From Candidatus Kosakonia sp. 282A-S69 (lineage in GTDB: Bacteria; Pseudomonadota; Gammaproteobacteria; Enterobacterales; Enterobacteriaceae): a DNA stretch of 64,000 bases. Where the stretch lies: the NCBI RefSeq assembly GCF_029433855.1, contig NZ_JAROAU010000003.1:1808484-1872483 (forward strand). Reading direction: 5' to 3'. The notes below the pieces were generated by a model. That model was given only the letters and a program-made list of their open reading frames with translations, was not told where the DNA came from and ran no database searches. Numbering within the stretch: the first letter of the stretch is position 1; every line of letters starts with the position of its first letter. Below are positions 55,876 through 64,000 of this stretch, piece after piece. Both the position numbers and the translations under genes were made by a program.

Positions 55876-57060
55876 ATGAAACGCGACGTTTCTTTTGATT
55901 TTTCCACGCCGGTCGATCGCCACGGCACCTGGTGCACACAGTGGGACTATGTGAGCGACCGGTTCGGCCGTGCCGATCTGCTGCCTTTTACCATCTCGGA
56001 TATGGATTTTGCCACCGCGCCCTGCATTCTCAACGCGCTGCAAACCCGGCTCGAGCACGGTGTCTTCGGCTATAGCCGCTGGCAGAACGACGACTTTCTC
56101 GGCGCTATCAAATTCTGGCTTGCCAGCCGTTTCGACACCCGCATCGACTGCGACGCCCTTGTCTACGGCCCCTCGGTTATCTGGATGATTGCAGAGACGA
56201 TCCGCCAGTGGACGCAGCCAGGCGACGCTATCGTGGTCCACACGCCTGCTTATGATGCATTCCCGAAGATGATAAGCCACAACCAGCGTCGGCTGTTGAC
56301 GGTGCCGCTGCATCAATATCACGGTAGCTGGGTATGCGATATGACGCAGCTTGAAGCGGTGCTGGCGCGCGCCGAGAGCAAAGTTCTGCTGCTCTGCAGC
56401 CCGCATAACCCGACCGGCAAAGTGTGGACACACGAAGAGCTGACGGCTATCGCGCTGCTGTGCGAACGCCACCAGGTGAAGGTAATAAGCGATGAGATCC
56501 ATATGGATATGGTCTGGGGAGCGCAGCAGCATATTCCGTGGTGCAACGTCGCACGCTCGCCCTGGGCACTTTTCTCCTCGGCGTCAAAGAGTTTCAATAT
56601 TCCGGCATTGACCGGCGCATGGGGGCTGTTTGGCGACAAGGCGTCACGTGAGCGCTATCTCGAAGCGTTAAAAAACGCTAACGGCTTATCCTCACCCGCA
56701 GTGCTGTCAGTGACGGCCCATGTTGCCGCCTATCGCGAAGGGGGCCCCTGGCTTGAGGCTCTGCGCAGCTATCTGCGCGCGAATCTGACTTACCTTGCCG
56801 CTACCCTGAACGACGCCTTTCCACAGCTGCGCTGGCAGCCGCCGGAGTCGACCTATCTGGCGTGGATCGATCTGCGCCCGCTGGGGATTGATGATGACCA
56901 GTTGCAAACAAGGTTGATTGAGGAGCAGCAGGTGGCGATTATGCGCGGCGATATCTATGGGCCACAAGGGCGCGGGTTTATTCGCCTCAACGTCGGCTGC
57001 CCGCGTGAAAAACTGCAGGAGGGAGTAAAAAGGCTGATTGCCGCGCTGCGATCATGTTAG
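55876..57060 (+). CDS. malY: PLP-dependent cystathionine beta-lyase/modulator MalY
   Basis: Aminotransferase-fold enzyme with beta-C-S lyase activity which also binds MalT and represses the maltose regulon. The PLP lysine is in FSSASKSFNIPAL; other landmarks are SDMDFATAP, CSPHNPTGKVW and ISDEIHMDMVW. It has 394 residues (E. coli 390). The start immediately follows the malX stop, so the two are co-translated. Confidence 0.95.
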   Translation: MKRDVSFDFSTPVDRHGTWCTQWDYVSDRFGRADLLPFTISDMDFATAPCILNALQTRLEHGVFGYSRWQNDDFLGAIKFWLASRFDTRIDCDALVYGPSVIWMIAETIRQWTQPGDAIVVHTPAYDAFPKMISHNQRRLLTVPLHQYHGSWVCDMTQLEAVLARAESKVLLLCSPHNPTGKVWTHEELTAIALLCERHQVKVISDEIHMDMVWGAQQHIPWCNVARSPWALFSSASKSFNIPALTGAWGLFGDKASRERYLEALKNANGLSSPAVLSVTAHVAAYREGGPWLEALRSYLRANLTYLAATLNDAFPQLRWQPPESTYLAWIDLRPLGIDDDQLQTRLIEEQQVAIMRGDIYGPQGRGFIRLNVGCPREKLQEGVKRLIAALRSC

Positions 57061-57091
57061 CCTGTGGCGAAATATATCAAGGGAGTGAATG

Positions 57092-57370
57092 ATGGTCTGG
57101 GGCGTGTCGCTGATTTACTTTATTCTCGGTTGGATCTTTTTTACCCGCACGTTCCGCTTCTATGCGCTGGTGTCGAGCCTGTTGCTGGCCATTGCGCTGC
57201 ACAATGTGCTGCAGAGCAGGCTTTTGGTGATCCTCTATATCGCTATCCTGGCAGGCGTGTTTTTCGCCCTGCTTTTGCTTAAACGTAGTCCGGACAAAAA
57301 GGGCACGCTCTATTTTTCACTGCCCTGCTGGCTCCTGATCGCGACGGTGTTGATCAACGTCTTCTTCTGA
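57092..57370 (+). CDS. Small three- or four-helix membrane protein of unknown function
   Basis: Ninety-two residues, very hydrophobic: MVWGVSLIYFILGWIFFTRT, a second helix around VSSLLLAIALHNVL, a third around VILYIAILAGVFFALLLL, a Lys/Asp loop (KRSPDKKGT) and a last helix. GGGAG lies six bases before this ATG; an ATG three bases earlier is possible. It follows malY by 31 bases and precedes add. I do not recognise the family and E. coli has nothing here. Confidence 0.7.
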   Translation: MVWGVSLIYFILGWIFFTRTFRFYALVSSLLLAIALHNVLQSRLLVILYIAILAGVFFALLLLKRSPDKKGTLYFSLPCWLLIATVLINVFF

Positions 57371-57498
57371 GAGCATAAGCGGTACCAGCCCGCTTTACGC
57401 TGGCATCAGCAAGTGTATGCTTTTCCACCGCCCCTTCGCACCCTCCTTTCCCAGGTGGTTAATTTTATTACTATTTTTAATAAGTTAATGAAGTGTTG

Positions 57499-57504
57499 TA
57501 TAAT
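57499..57504 (+). promoter_or_regulatory. -10 element of add
   Basis: A perfect TATAAT, directly preceded by TG, in an AT-rich stretch. The start would be near 57511, leaving about 27 bases of leader before the add ATG. No clear -35 hexamer is seen. Confidence 0.6.
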
Positions 57505-57537
57505 GCTTTGCACTTTTACAAAAATATGAGTGCGATC

Positions 57538-58539
57538 ATGATTGATTCCAGACTGCCTTTAACCGATATCCATCGTCATCTTGACGGCAATATCCGTGCC
57601 CAAACCATCCTCGATCTTGGCCGCCAGTATAATTTAACTCTCCCTGCGCAAACCCTCGACGCGCTACGCCCGCATGTGCAGGTAACGTCTAACGAACCCG
57701 ATCTGGTGAGTTTTCTCGCCAAACTCGACTGGGGCGTGAAGGTGCTGGCCTCGCTGGATGCCTGCCGTCGCGTTGCCTACGAAAACATGGAGGATGCGGC
57801 GCGAAACGGCCTGCACTATGTCGAGCTGCGCTTCTCGCCGGGCTATATGGCGATGACCCACAACCTGCCGGTGGCAGGCGTGGTGGAAGCGGTGATTGCC
57901 GGGGTACGCGAAGGGAGCCGCGATTTTAACGTCCAGGCACGCTTAATCGGCATTCTGAGCCGCACCTTCGGCGAAGCGGCCTGCCTGCAGGAGCTGGAAG
58001 CCCTGCTCGCCCATCGCGACGGGATTACCGCCCTCGATCTGGCGGGCGATGAACTCGGTTTTCCCGGAAGCCTGTTCCTCTCCCACTTTACCCGCGCGCG
58101 CGATGCTGGCTGGCAAATTACCGTGCATGCCGGTGAAGCCGCTGGCCCGGATAGCATCTGGCAGGCGATCCGTGAACTGGGGGCCGTGCGCATCGGTCAC
58201 GGCGTAAAAGCGATTGAGGATGCCGCCCTGATGGACTTCCTCGCCGAACAGCGCATTGGTATTGAATCCTGTCTCACCTCCAATATTCAGACCAGCACCG
58301 TGGCCTCTCTCGATCGCCATCCGCTGAAAACCTTCCTCGACCACGGTATTCTGGCCAGCATTAATACAGATGATCCGGCGGTACAGGGGATCGATATTGG
58401 TCACGAATATGAGGTTGCCGCACCGGCTGCCGGCCTGAGCGCAGAGCAGATCCGCCAGGCGCAGATCAACGGGCTGGAGATGGCCTTTATCACTGCCGAA
58501 GAGAAACAGGCGCTGCGCGAGCGTGTCGCGCAGGCTTGA
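57538..58539 (+). CDS. add: Adenosine deaminase Add
   Basis: Zinc enzyme that deaminates adenosine and deoxyadenosine to inosines in purine salvage. Metal and catalytic blocks: His12 and His14 in [24 protein letters not shown], and Asp-Asp in INTDDPAV. It has 333 residues, the E. coli length, when started at [10 protein letters not shown] (57538); the 15 upstream codons of the open frame contain the promoter region and are not used. Confidence 0.97.
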   Translation: MIDSRLPLTDIHRHLDGNIRAQTILDLGRQYNLTLPAQTLDALRPHVQVTSNEPDLVSFLAKLDWGVKVLASLDACRRVAYENMEDAARNGLHYVELRFSPGYMAMTHNLPVAGVVEAVIAGVREGSRDFNVQARLIGILSRTFGEAACLQELEALLAHRDGITALDLAGDELGFPGSLFLSHFTRARDAGWQITVHAGEAAGPDSIWQAIRELGAVRIGHGVKAIEDAALMDFLAEQRIGIESCLTSNIQTSTVASLDRHPLKTFLDHGILASINTDDPAVQGIDIGHEYEVAAPAAGLSAEQIRQAQINGLEMAFITAEEKQALRERVAQA

Positions 58540-58574
58540 TGCTGGTGGCTCACGGCCTGCCGTGAGCCACTTAT

Positions 58575-59615
58575 TCAGGTGAGGCTGAGGGTGGCGCGGT
58601 GTTTTGCCGACTCGATGCCAAGCTCAATCAGCTCCATAATGCGGATCGCCTGACTGGCGGGGACCGGATTCTCTCCCCCGCCCATCAGGGCATCGCGGAT
58701 CGCCGCATAATAGGCCGGGTAGTTGCCCGGCAGCGTCAACCAGGTCTCCTCTCTCCGCGCTTCGCCGTCGATGCGGGTTAACACGCCATCGCGCATGTCA
58801 TAACCCCAATCCTCCTGTGGTAAGCGCGCCCCGCTTTTCAGCCGCTCCTCCTGCGGATCGAGACCATATTTCACGTAGCTGCCGCGCGTGCCGTGCACGA
58901 TATAGCGTGCGGACTCTGCCGCCGCCAGCAGGGTACCGTGCAGCACCACGCGGCGCTGCGGATAGGTGAGTACCGCGTGAAAATAGTCGGTGGATTGCGC
59001 GCCCGGACGCAGCTGGGCCAGATCGACCGTTAAGGAGACCGGCAGCCCAAAGAGATTCACCGCCTGGTCGAGCAAGTGCGGAGCTAAATCGTACCAGATG
59101 CCGCTGCCAGGGCCGCCCTGTTCGCGCCAGCGGTTACGCACCTGCGGGCGAAAGCGGTCAAAATGGGATTCGAAATAGGTCACTTCACCCAGCGCGCCAT
59201 CGGCAAGCAGCGCTTTAAGCGTCAGGAAGTCGCTGTCCCAGCGGCGGTTGTGAAACACCGACAGCAGACGGCCATAACTGCGCGCCAGCGCATCCAGTTC
59301 GCGCGCCTGTGACAGTGTCACGGTGAAGGGTTTATCGATCACCACATGTTTACCCGCTTCCAGCGCCGCTTTCGCCAGCGGGAAGTGGGTATCATTAGGC
59401 GTGGGGATGACGATCAAATCAATATTGGGATCGTTAAACAGACGTTTGGGATCGGCGACGACATCGACATTGGGCCAGTCCGCTTTAACTTTAGACTCAT
59501 CACTGCTGGTAATAGCCGCCAGCGCCATACCGGCGGTGCCAGCGATTAGCGGTGCATGAAATGTTTTACTGGCGTAGCCATATCCGATCACGCCAACCCG
59601 AATAATATCACTCAT
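58575..59615 (-). CDS. ydgJ: Gfo/Idh/MocA-family oxidoreductase YdgJ
   Basis: NAD(P)-dependent sugar-type oxidoreductase, 346 residues as in E. coli. N-terminal Rossmann motif GVIGYGYASKTFHAPL; the EKP-type catalytic motif is AGKHVVIDKPFT; a C-terminal alpha/beta domain holds SGIWYDLAPHLLDQ. The substrate is not known. It converges on add. Confidence 0.94.
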   Translation of the reverse strand: MSDIIRVGVIGYGYASKTFHAPLIAGTAGMALAAITSSDESKVKADWPNVDVVADPKRLFNDPNIDLIVIPTPNDTHFPLAKAALEAGKHVVIDKPFTVTLSQARELDALARSYGRLLSVFHNRRWDSDFLTLKALLADGALGEVTYFESHFDRFRPQVRNRWREQGGPGSGIWYDLAPHLLDQAVNLFGLPVSLTVDLAQLRPGAQSTDYFHAVLTYPQRRVVLHGTLLAAAESARYIVHGTRGSYVKYGLDPQEERLKSGARLPQEDWGYDMRDGVLTRIDGEARREETWLTLPGNYPAYYAAIRDALMGGGENPVPASQAIRIMELIELGIESAKHRATLSLT

Positions 59616-59812
59616 ATCACGGCCTCTTTTCAGTGGACCTCCATTTCACACTATCTGCCTGATGCCGACAACCGCTGTTGTAACGCATTTTTAAGGCGAA
59701 TAATTCAGCGCATTCTGGTCTGGTTTCCGCTTACAAAATCTGCTTAAATCTGCGCCCAACACCCGTTAATGACTACCGGCGTGTGATGTTAATCCCAGGG
59801 AGCAGTATAAAT

Positions 59813-59950
59813 ATGACCGCAATATTCAATCGGATTGTTGAATTAATGGGCTGGATCGTACTCGGCGTATCAACCATTCTGTTGGTGTTTGCCAGCCATA
59901 TTGATAATTACCAGCCGCCTGAGCAAAGCGTGATAGCACAAAAGAAATAA
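59813..59950 (+). CDS. blr: Small membrane protein Blr
   Basis: Forty-five residues (E. coli 41), one membrane helix (GWIVLGVSTILLVFASHI) followed by the conserved periplasmic tail HIDNYQPPEQS. Blr is a minor divisome component; its loss sensitises E. coli to beta-lactams. GGGAG is found upstream of the ATG at a slightly long distance. The C-terminus is four residues longer than in E. coli. It lies between ydgJ and cnu, as in K-12. Confidence 0.9.
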   Translation: MTAIFNRIVELMGWIVLGVSTILLVFASHIDNYQPPEQSVIAQKK

Positions 59951-60009
59951 TGGCACGCCCTATTGCTGCGATAGCCGATATCGCGCCATAAGCGGGTTGC
60001 CCGCCATGA

Positions 60010-60059
60010 GGAAGGGCGTTAACCTTCCTCGCCCGGCGCCGTTGCGGCGCCGGGTTTTT
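60010..60059 (+). terminator. Terminator of blr
   Basis: A small hairpin GGAAGG/CCTTCC (60010-60028) is followed by CCCGGCGCC/GGCGCCGGG (60032-60054) with a GTTGC loop and five T. Confidence 0.92.
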
Positions 60060-60188
60060 ATCTGAAAAGAATATGCTTAATTTAATGGCAGATTATTCTC
60101 ACGCTATTTACGCCCGGATAATAACGTCTATTATTTGCGCGCATAGTCGTTCTTTTTTTGCCTCTTCATTATATGGACACCCTCCGAC

Positions 60189-60404
60189 ATGACCGTGCAG
60201 GACTATTTATTAAAATTTCGCAAAATCAGTTCACTTGAAAGCCTGGAAAAGCTCTTTGATCACCTTAACTACACCCTGACCGAGAGCAGTGAGATCATTA
60301 ATATGTACCGCGCAGCCGATCATCGCCGCGCAGAGCTGGTCTCCGGCGGGCGATTATTTGACATTGGGTGCGTTCCGCGCTCGGTATGGCGCTACGTGCT
60401 CTGA
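60189..60404 (+). CDS. cnu: Hha-family nucleoid-associated protein Cnu (YdgT)
   Basis: A 71-residue helical protein that pairs with H-NS and StpA to silence AT-rich and horizontally acquired DNA, and binds a site in oriC. It keeps [22 protein letters not shown] and [20 protein letters not shown] as in E. coli. Relevant to the AT-rich toxin cassettes in this window, which are likely H-NS-type targets (inference). Confidence 0.97.
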   Translation: MTVQDYLLKFRKISSLESLEKLFDHLNYTLTESSEIINMYRAADHRRAELVSGGRLFDIGCVPRSVWRYVL

Positions 60405-60489
60405 GGCCGCTGGCAATCGCCGCGCGATGCTTTATACTCGTCGCCCGGCACTTTTTGCCGTAACTGAACGCGTTAACAGAGGAAATGGC

Positions 60490-60930
60490 ATGACAACAAC
60501 ACCCGCAGAACGTATCGGAGGCTGGTTACTCGCTCCTCTGGCCTGGTTGCTGGTTGCGTTATTAAGCACCTCGCTGGCGTTACTGCTCTACGTCACCGCC
60601 CTGTTAACGCCGCATGCGCTCACGGCACTCCTGGCGCAGCCGTCGAAAGAGATGCTGCTGTTGATCCTCTCCTTCGTCTTTGCCGCCGCGCTCTGGGGCT
60701 ATACGCTCTGGCTGGTCGTGGCCTTTTTCAAACGCCGCCGCCTGGTTCCAAAACACTACATTATCTGGCTGCTGGTCTGCGTGTTGCTGGCGATAAAGGC
60801 GTTTGCGTTTTCACCGGTTTCGGATGCAATGGCGGTTCGTCAGCTGCTCTTCCCCTTGCTGGCTGCGGCGCTGTTTGTGCCCTACTTCAAGCGCGCTGAG
60901 CGCGTGAAGAAGACCTTTATTAACCCGTAA
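60490..60930 (+). CDS. ydgK: Inner-membrane protein YdgK (DUF2569)
   Basis: A 146-residue protein with four hydrophobic helices, starting MTTTPAERIGGWLLAPLAWL behind AGAGGA. DUF2569 proteins begin with such an RIGGWLLLP-type segment. Function unknown. It is directly upstream of rsxA, as in E. coli, and probably in the same transcript region, though a gap of 78 bases separates them. Confidence 0.88.
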   Translation: MTTTPAERIGGWLLAPLAWLLVALLSTSLALLLYVTALLTPHALTALLAQPSKEMLLLILSFVFAAALWGYTLWLVVAFFKRRRLVPKHYIIWLLVCVLLAIKAFAFSPVSDAMAVRQLLFPLLAAALFVPYFKRAERVKKTFINP

Positions 60931-61008
60931 ATAACCTTACAGTTAACCTGTTGTCGCCCGGGGCAGTTTGCCCGATAATAGGCGGCTTTTTTCATTTCAG
61001 GCCACATA

Positions 61009-61590
61009 ATGACAGACTATCTTCTGCTATTTATCGGAACGGTACTGGTCAACAACTTCGTGCTGGTGAAGTTTCTTGGCCTGTGTCCCTTTATGGGCGT
61101 TTCCAAAAAGCTGGAAAGCGCCATGGGTATGGGGCTGGCGACCACCTTCGTAATGACCATGGCCTCGATCTGCGCCTGGCTTATCGATACCTGGGTGCTG
61201 ATCCCGTTGAACCTGGTTTATCTGCGCACGCTGGCCTTTATCCTGATTATTGCCGTGGTGGTGCAGTTCACCGAGATGGTGGTGCGTAAAACCAGCCCGG
61301 CGCTCTATCGCCTGCTCGGTATTTTTCTGCCGCTTATCACCACCAACTGCGCAGTCCTCGGCGTCGCGCTGCTCAACATCAACCTTGGACACAACTTTAT
61401 GCAGTCGGCGCTCTATGGCTTCGCCGCCGCCGTCGGCTTCTCACTGGTGATGGTGCTGTTCGCCGCGATCCGCGAACGCCTTGCCGTCGCCGATGTCCCC
61501 GCGCCGTTTCGCGGTAATGCGATTGCGTTAATTACCGCCGGCTTAATGTCTCTGGCCTTTATGGGCTTTAGTGGTCTGGTAAAACTGTAA
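61009..61590 (+). CDS. rsxA: RsxA (RnfA) membrane subunit of the SoxR-reducing electron-transport complex
   Basis: Inner-membrane subunit of the Rnf-type complex that re-reduces SoxR and so resets the superoxide response. It has 193 residues, six helices, and the family blocks [21 protein letters not shown] and [13 protein letters not shown]. Each half carries a conserved cysteine that in Rnf complexes binds an iron-sulfur cluster in the membrane. Its stop overlaps the rsxB start. Confidence 0.97.
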   Translation: MTDYLLLFIGTVLVNNFVLVKFLGLCPFMGVSKKLESAMGMGLATTFVMTMASICAWLIDTWVLIPLNLVYLRTLAFILIIAVVVQFTEMVVRKTSPALYRLLGIFLPLITTNCAVLGVALLNINLGHNFMQSALYGFAAAVGFSLVMVLFAAIRERLAVADVPAPFRGNAIALITAGLMSLAFMGFSGLVKL

Positions 61591-62168
61591 TGAATGCGAT
61601 AACCATCGCCGTTGCAGTCCTGAGCGTATTTGGGCTGCTGTTCGGCCTGATCCTCGGTTACGCCTCGCGCCGTTTTGCGGTCGAGGACGATCCGGTTGTT
61701 GAACGTATTGATGAAGTCCTGCCGCAGAGCCAGTGTGGGCAGTGCGGCTACCCGGGCTGTCGCCCCTACGCCGAAGCGGTGGGCACCCAGGGTGAAAAGA
61801 TCAACCGCTGCGCCCCCGGCGGCGAAGCGGTGATGCAGAAAATCGCCACGCTGTTAAACGTCGACTCGCAGCCGATTGATGGCGATGCCGACGCGCTGGA
61901 GCCGGTGCGTATGCTTGCCGTCATCGATGAGAGCAACTGCATCGGCTGCACAAAATGCATTCAGGCCTGCCCGGTCGACGCCATCGTCGGCGCAACCCGC
62001 GCCATGCATACGGTGATTAGCGATCTCTGCACCGGCTGTAATCTTTGTGTGGACCCGTGCCCGACGCAGTGTATCGACCTGCGCCCGGTTGCGCCAACCA
62101 CACAGAACTGGAAATGGGATCTGCACACCATTCCGGTGCGCACTATTCCCGTGGAGCACCATGCTTAA
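61590..62168 (+). CDS. rsxB: RsxB (RnfB) iron-sulfur subunit
   Basis: Cytoplasmic-face ferredoxin subunit anchored by one N-terminal helix, 192 residues. Cysteine groups: CGQCGYPGC...C for the Rnf-type N-terminal [4Fe-4S] cluster, then [12 protein letters not shown] and [12 protein letters not shown] for a two-cluster ferredoxin. It shares its first base with the rsxA stop and overlaps rsxC by eight bases. Confidence 0.97.
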   Translation: MNAITIAVAVLSVFGLLFGLILGYASRRFAVEDDPVVERIDEVLPQSQCGQCGYPGCRPYAEAVGTQGEKINRCAPGGEAVMQKIATLLNVDSQPIDGDADALEPVRMLAVIDESNCIGCTKCIQACPVDAIVGATRAMHTVISDLCTGCNLCVDPCPTQCIDLRPVAPTTQNWKWDLHTIPVRTIPVEHHA

Positions 62169-64000
62169 GTTATTTTCCGCATTCCGAAAAGAGAAGCTGT
62201 GGGATTTCCACGGCGGCATTCATCCGCCGGAGATGAAAACCCAGTCTAACGGTACGCCGCTGCGTCAACTGCCGCTGGCGAACCGCTTTGTCATGCCGTT
62301 AAAACAGCATATCGGCGCTGAGGGCGAGCTGTGCGTCAGCGTGGGCGATAGCGTTTTGCGGGGTCAGCCGCTGACCCGCGGCCGCGGTCGTATGCTGCCT
62401 GTGCATGCGCCGACCTCCGGCACCGTTGTGGCGATTACCCCTCATGCCACCGCACACCCTTCTGCCCTGCCAGAGCTGAGCGTCATTATCGAGGCGGACG
62501 GCGAAGATCGCTGGATTGCGCGTGAAGGGTGGCAAGATTATCGCGCCCAGAGCGTCGAGGCGCTGATTGAGCGTATCCATCAGTTCGGCGTTGCCGGGCT
62601 GGGTGGAGCCGGCTTCCCGACCGGTGCCAAGCTGCAAGGTGCAGGCGATAAGGTTGATACGCTGATCATCAATGCCGCCGAGTGCGAACCCTATATCACC
62701 GCCGACGATCGGCTGATGCAGGATTGCGCCGCGCAGATTATGGAGGGGGTGCGCATCCTGGCGCACATCCTTCAGCCGCGCCAGGTACTGATCGGCATCG
62801 AAGATAATAAACCGCAGGCGATCTCGATGATGCGTGCGGTGCTGGCGGGCAGCCACGATATTCAGCTGAAAGTGATCCCGACCAAATACCCCTCCGGCGG
62901 CGCAAAACAGCTGACGCAGATCCTGACCGGTAAGCAGGTGCCGCACGGCGGACGCTCGTCCGATATCGGCGTGCTGATGCAGAACGTCGGCACCGCCTAC
63001 GCGGTGAAGCGCGCGGTGATTGACGGTGAACCGTTAACGGAGCGTGTGGTCACCCTGACCGGTGAAGCGGTAGCCCGCCCGGGCAACGTCTGGGCGCGGC
63101 TCGGTACGCCGGTGCGTCACCTGCTCGATTACGCCGGTTTCCAGCCTTCGGCAGAGCAGCTGGTGATCATGGGCGGCCCGCTGATGGGCTTTACCCTGCC
63201 GTGGCTGGATGTTCCGGTCGTCAAAATTACTAACTGTCTGCTGGCCCCCTCGGCCAGTGAAATGGGCGAACCACAGGAAGAGAAAGGCTGCATCCGCTGC
63301 AGCGCCTGCGCCGACGCCTGCCCCGCAGACTTACTGCCACAGCAGCTTTACTGGTTCAGCAAAGGCCAGCAGCACGACAAAGCGACCGCGCATAATCTTT
63401 CCGACTGCATCGAGTGTGGCGCCTGCGCCTGGGTCTGCCCGAGCAATATTCCGCTGGTGCAATATTTCCGCCAGGAGAAAGCAGAGATTTACGCCATCGC
63501 TGAGGAAGAGCGACGCACCGCTGAAGCGAAGGCGCGTTTTGAAGCCCGTCAGGCGCGTCTTGAGCGCGAAAAACTGGCGCGCCAGGCGCGTCATAAACAG
63601 GCTGCCGCGAAGCCTGGCGAAGAGGATAAGCAGGCGATAGAAGCCGCGCTTTCTCGCGTAAAAGAGAAGCAGGCCGCTGCCGCCGAGCCGGTGGTGGTAC
63701 AGGCTGGCGCAGAGCCTGATAACCGTGAAGTGATTGCCGCCCGTGAAGCGCGTAAAGCCGAGGCGCGTGCGCGCCAGGCGGAAAAAGCGCAGGCGACGGC
63801 TGAAGGTAACGATCCGCGCAAATCCGCTGTTGAAGCGGCAATTGCCCGCGCCAAAGCACGTAAAGCGGAGCATACGCAGAAAGTCGCTGCCGCAACCGAG
63901 CCGGAAACAACCGAAATAGTCGATCCGCGCAAAGCCGCCGTTGAAGCGGCGATTGCCCGCGCCAAAGCGCGTAAAGCGGAGCAGGCACAGAAAGACGCCC
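62161..64000 (+). CDS. rsxC: RsxC (RnfC) NADH-oxidising subunit, 3' end beyond the window
   Basis: Peripheral subunit that takes electrons from NADH through FMN. The frame starts [14 protein letters not shown] and stays open for 613 codons to the window end. Landmarks: the glycine-rich FMN/NADH block [16 protein letters not shown], two ferredoxin motifs [12 protein letters not shown] and [12 protein letters not shown], then a long Ala/Lys/Glu/Arg-rich coiled tail with repeats, as in E. coli RsxC (740 residues). rsxD, rsxG, rsxE and nth would follow outside. Confidence 0.96.
   Translation, partial: MLKLFSAFRKEKLWDFHGGIHPPEMKTQSNGTPLRQLPLANRFVMPLKQHIGAEGELCVSVGDSVLRGQPLTRGRGRMLPVHAPTSGTVVAITPHATAHPSALPELSVIIEADGEDRWIAREGWQDYRAQSVEALIERIHQFGVAGLGGAGFPTGAKLQGAGDKVDTLIINAAECEPYITADDRLMQDCAAQIMEGVRILAHILQPRQVLIGIEDNKPQAISMMRAVLAGSHDIQLKVIPTKYPSGGAKQLTQILTGKQVPHGGRSSDIGVLMQNVGTAYAVKRAVIDGEPLTERVVTLTGEAVARPGNVWARLGTPVRHLLDYAGFQPSAEQLVIMGGPLMGFTLPWLDVPVVKITNCLLAPSASEMGEPQEEKGCIRCSACADACPADLLPQQLYWFSKGQQHDKATAHNLSDCIECGACAWVCPSNIPLVQYFRQEKAEIYAIAEEERRTAEAKARFEARQARLEREKLARQARHKQAAAKPGEEDKQAIEAALSRVKEKQAAAAEPVVVQAGAEPDNREVIAAREARKAEARARQAEKAQATAEGNDPRKSAVEAAIARAKARKAEHTQKVAAATEPETTEIVDPRKAAVEAAIARAKARKAEQAQKDA
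63811..63981 (+). repeat. 60-bp repeats in the RsxC tail
   Basis: 63811-63870 and 63922-63981 differ at four of 60 bases by eye; each encodes [20 protein letters not shown]. The period is 111 bases (37 residues). More copies may lie beyond the window; copy number of this tail varies among enterobacteria. Confidence 0.85.

Overview
The window is a chromosomal segment of a member of the Enterobacteriaceae, close to the replication terminus. Nearly every gene is recognisable from E. coli K-12 and most keep the K-12 order: ydfG-rspR-ydfZ-ydfI, ynfA-ynfB-speG-ynfC-ynfD, ynfE-ynfG-ynfH-dmsD, bioD2-mlc-ynfL-ynfM, asr-ydgU-ydgD-mdtIJ, pntBA-ydgH-ydgI, ydgC-rstAB-tus-fumC-fumA-manA-ydgA, malXY-add-ydgJ-blr-cnu-ydgK-rsxABC. 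It is not E. coli. An osmU-type osmoprotectant operon follows dmsD as in Salmonella. fnr-uspE and ogt lie next to pntBA, as in relatives without the E. coli terminus rearrangement. The Qin prophage, rspAB, clcB, tqsA, folM, malI and uidABC are absent from the places they hold in K-12. The genus cannot be fixed from sequence alone; Kosakonia or Enterobacter-like genera are plausible.

Layout. 0-11 kb: dehydrogenases, the small FNR-type gene ydfZ, polyamine acetylation (speG) and one Tat-exported DMSO/selenate reductase operon with its chaperone. 11-15 kb: OsmU ABC transporter. 15-17 kb: two decayed toxin-like genes (a lethal-factor-type metallopeptidase and an ADP-ribosyltransferase) that share an N-terminal tag. 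17-21 kb: bioD2, mlc with its own operator, ynfL and ynfM. 21.4-22.3 kb: a third toxin-like gene (clan CD cysteine peptidase fold), bracketed by a duplicated ynfM tail. 22.5-30 kb: M32 carboxypeptidase, acid-shock gene asr with an RstA box, ydgU, ydgD, a CHASE4-like GGDEF-EAL protein, the mdtUJI spermidine exporter and an AI-2E-family permease. 30-33 kb: LexA-controlled umuDC whose UmuD is already in the processed form, smrA, the sRNA McaS and ogt. 33-41 kb: fnr, uspE, an MscS-type channel, pntBA and ydgH. 41-52 kb: ydgI, ydgC, rstAB, a Ter site with tus, fumC, fumA, manA and ydgA. 52-54 kb: four small YcgZ/YmgA/AriR-like connector genes where K-12 has uidABC. 54-64 kb: malXY, a small membrane protein, add, ydgJ, blr, cnu, ydgK and the start of rsxABCDGE (rsxC is cut by the window end).

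Genes that work together: FNR with FNR-type sites at its own gene, ydfZ and possibly ynfE; RstA with an RstA box at asr; SpeG and MdtJI in spermidine detoxification; Tus with its adjacent Ter site; UmuC with a UmuD that needs no RecA-stimulated cleavage. The most unusual items are the three toxin-like genes at two sites, the duplicated ynfM tail, the UmuD'-type protein lacking both cleavage site and catalytic serine, and the AriR-family cluster. No rRNA, tRNA, CRISPR array, transposase or integrase gene was seen.
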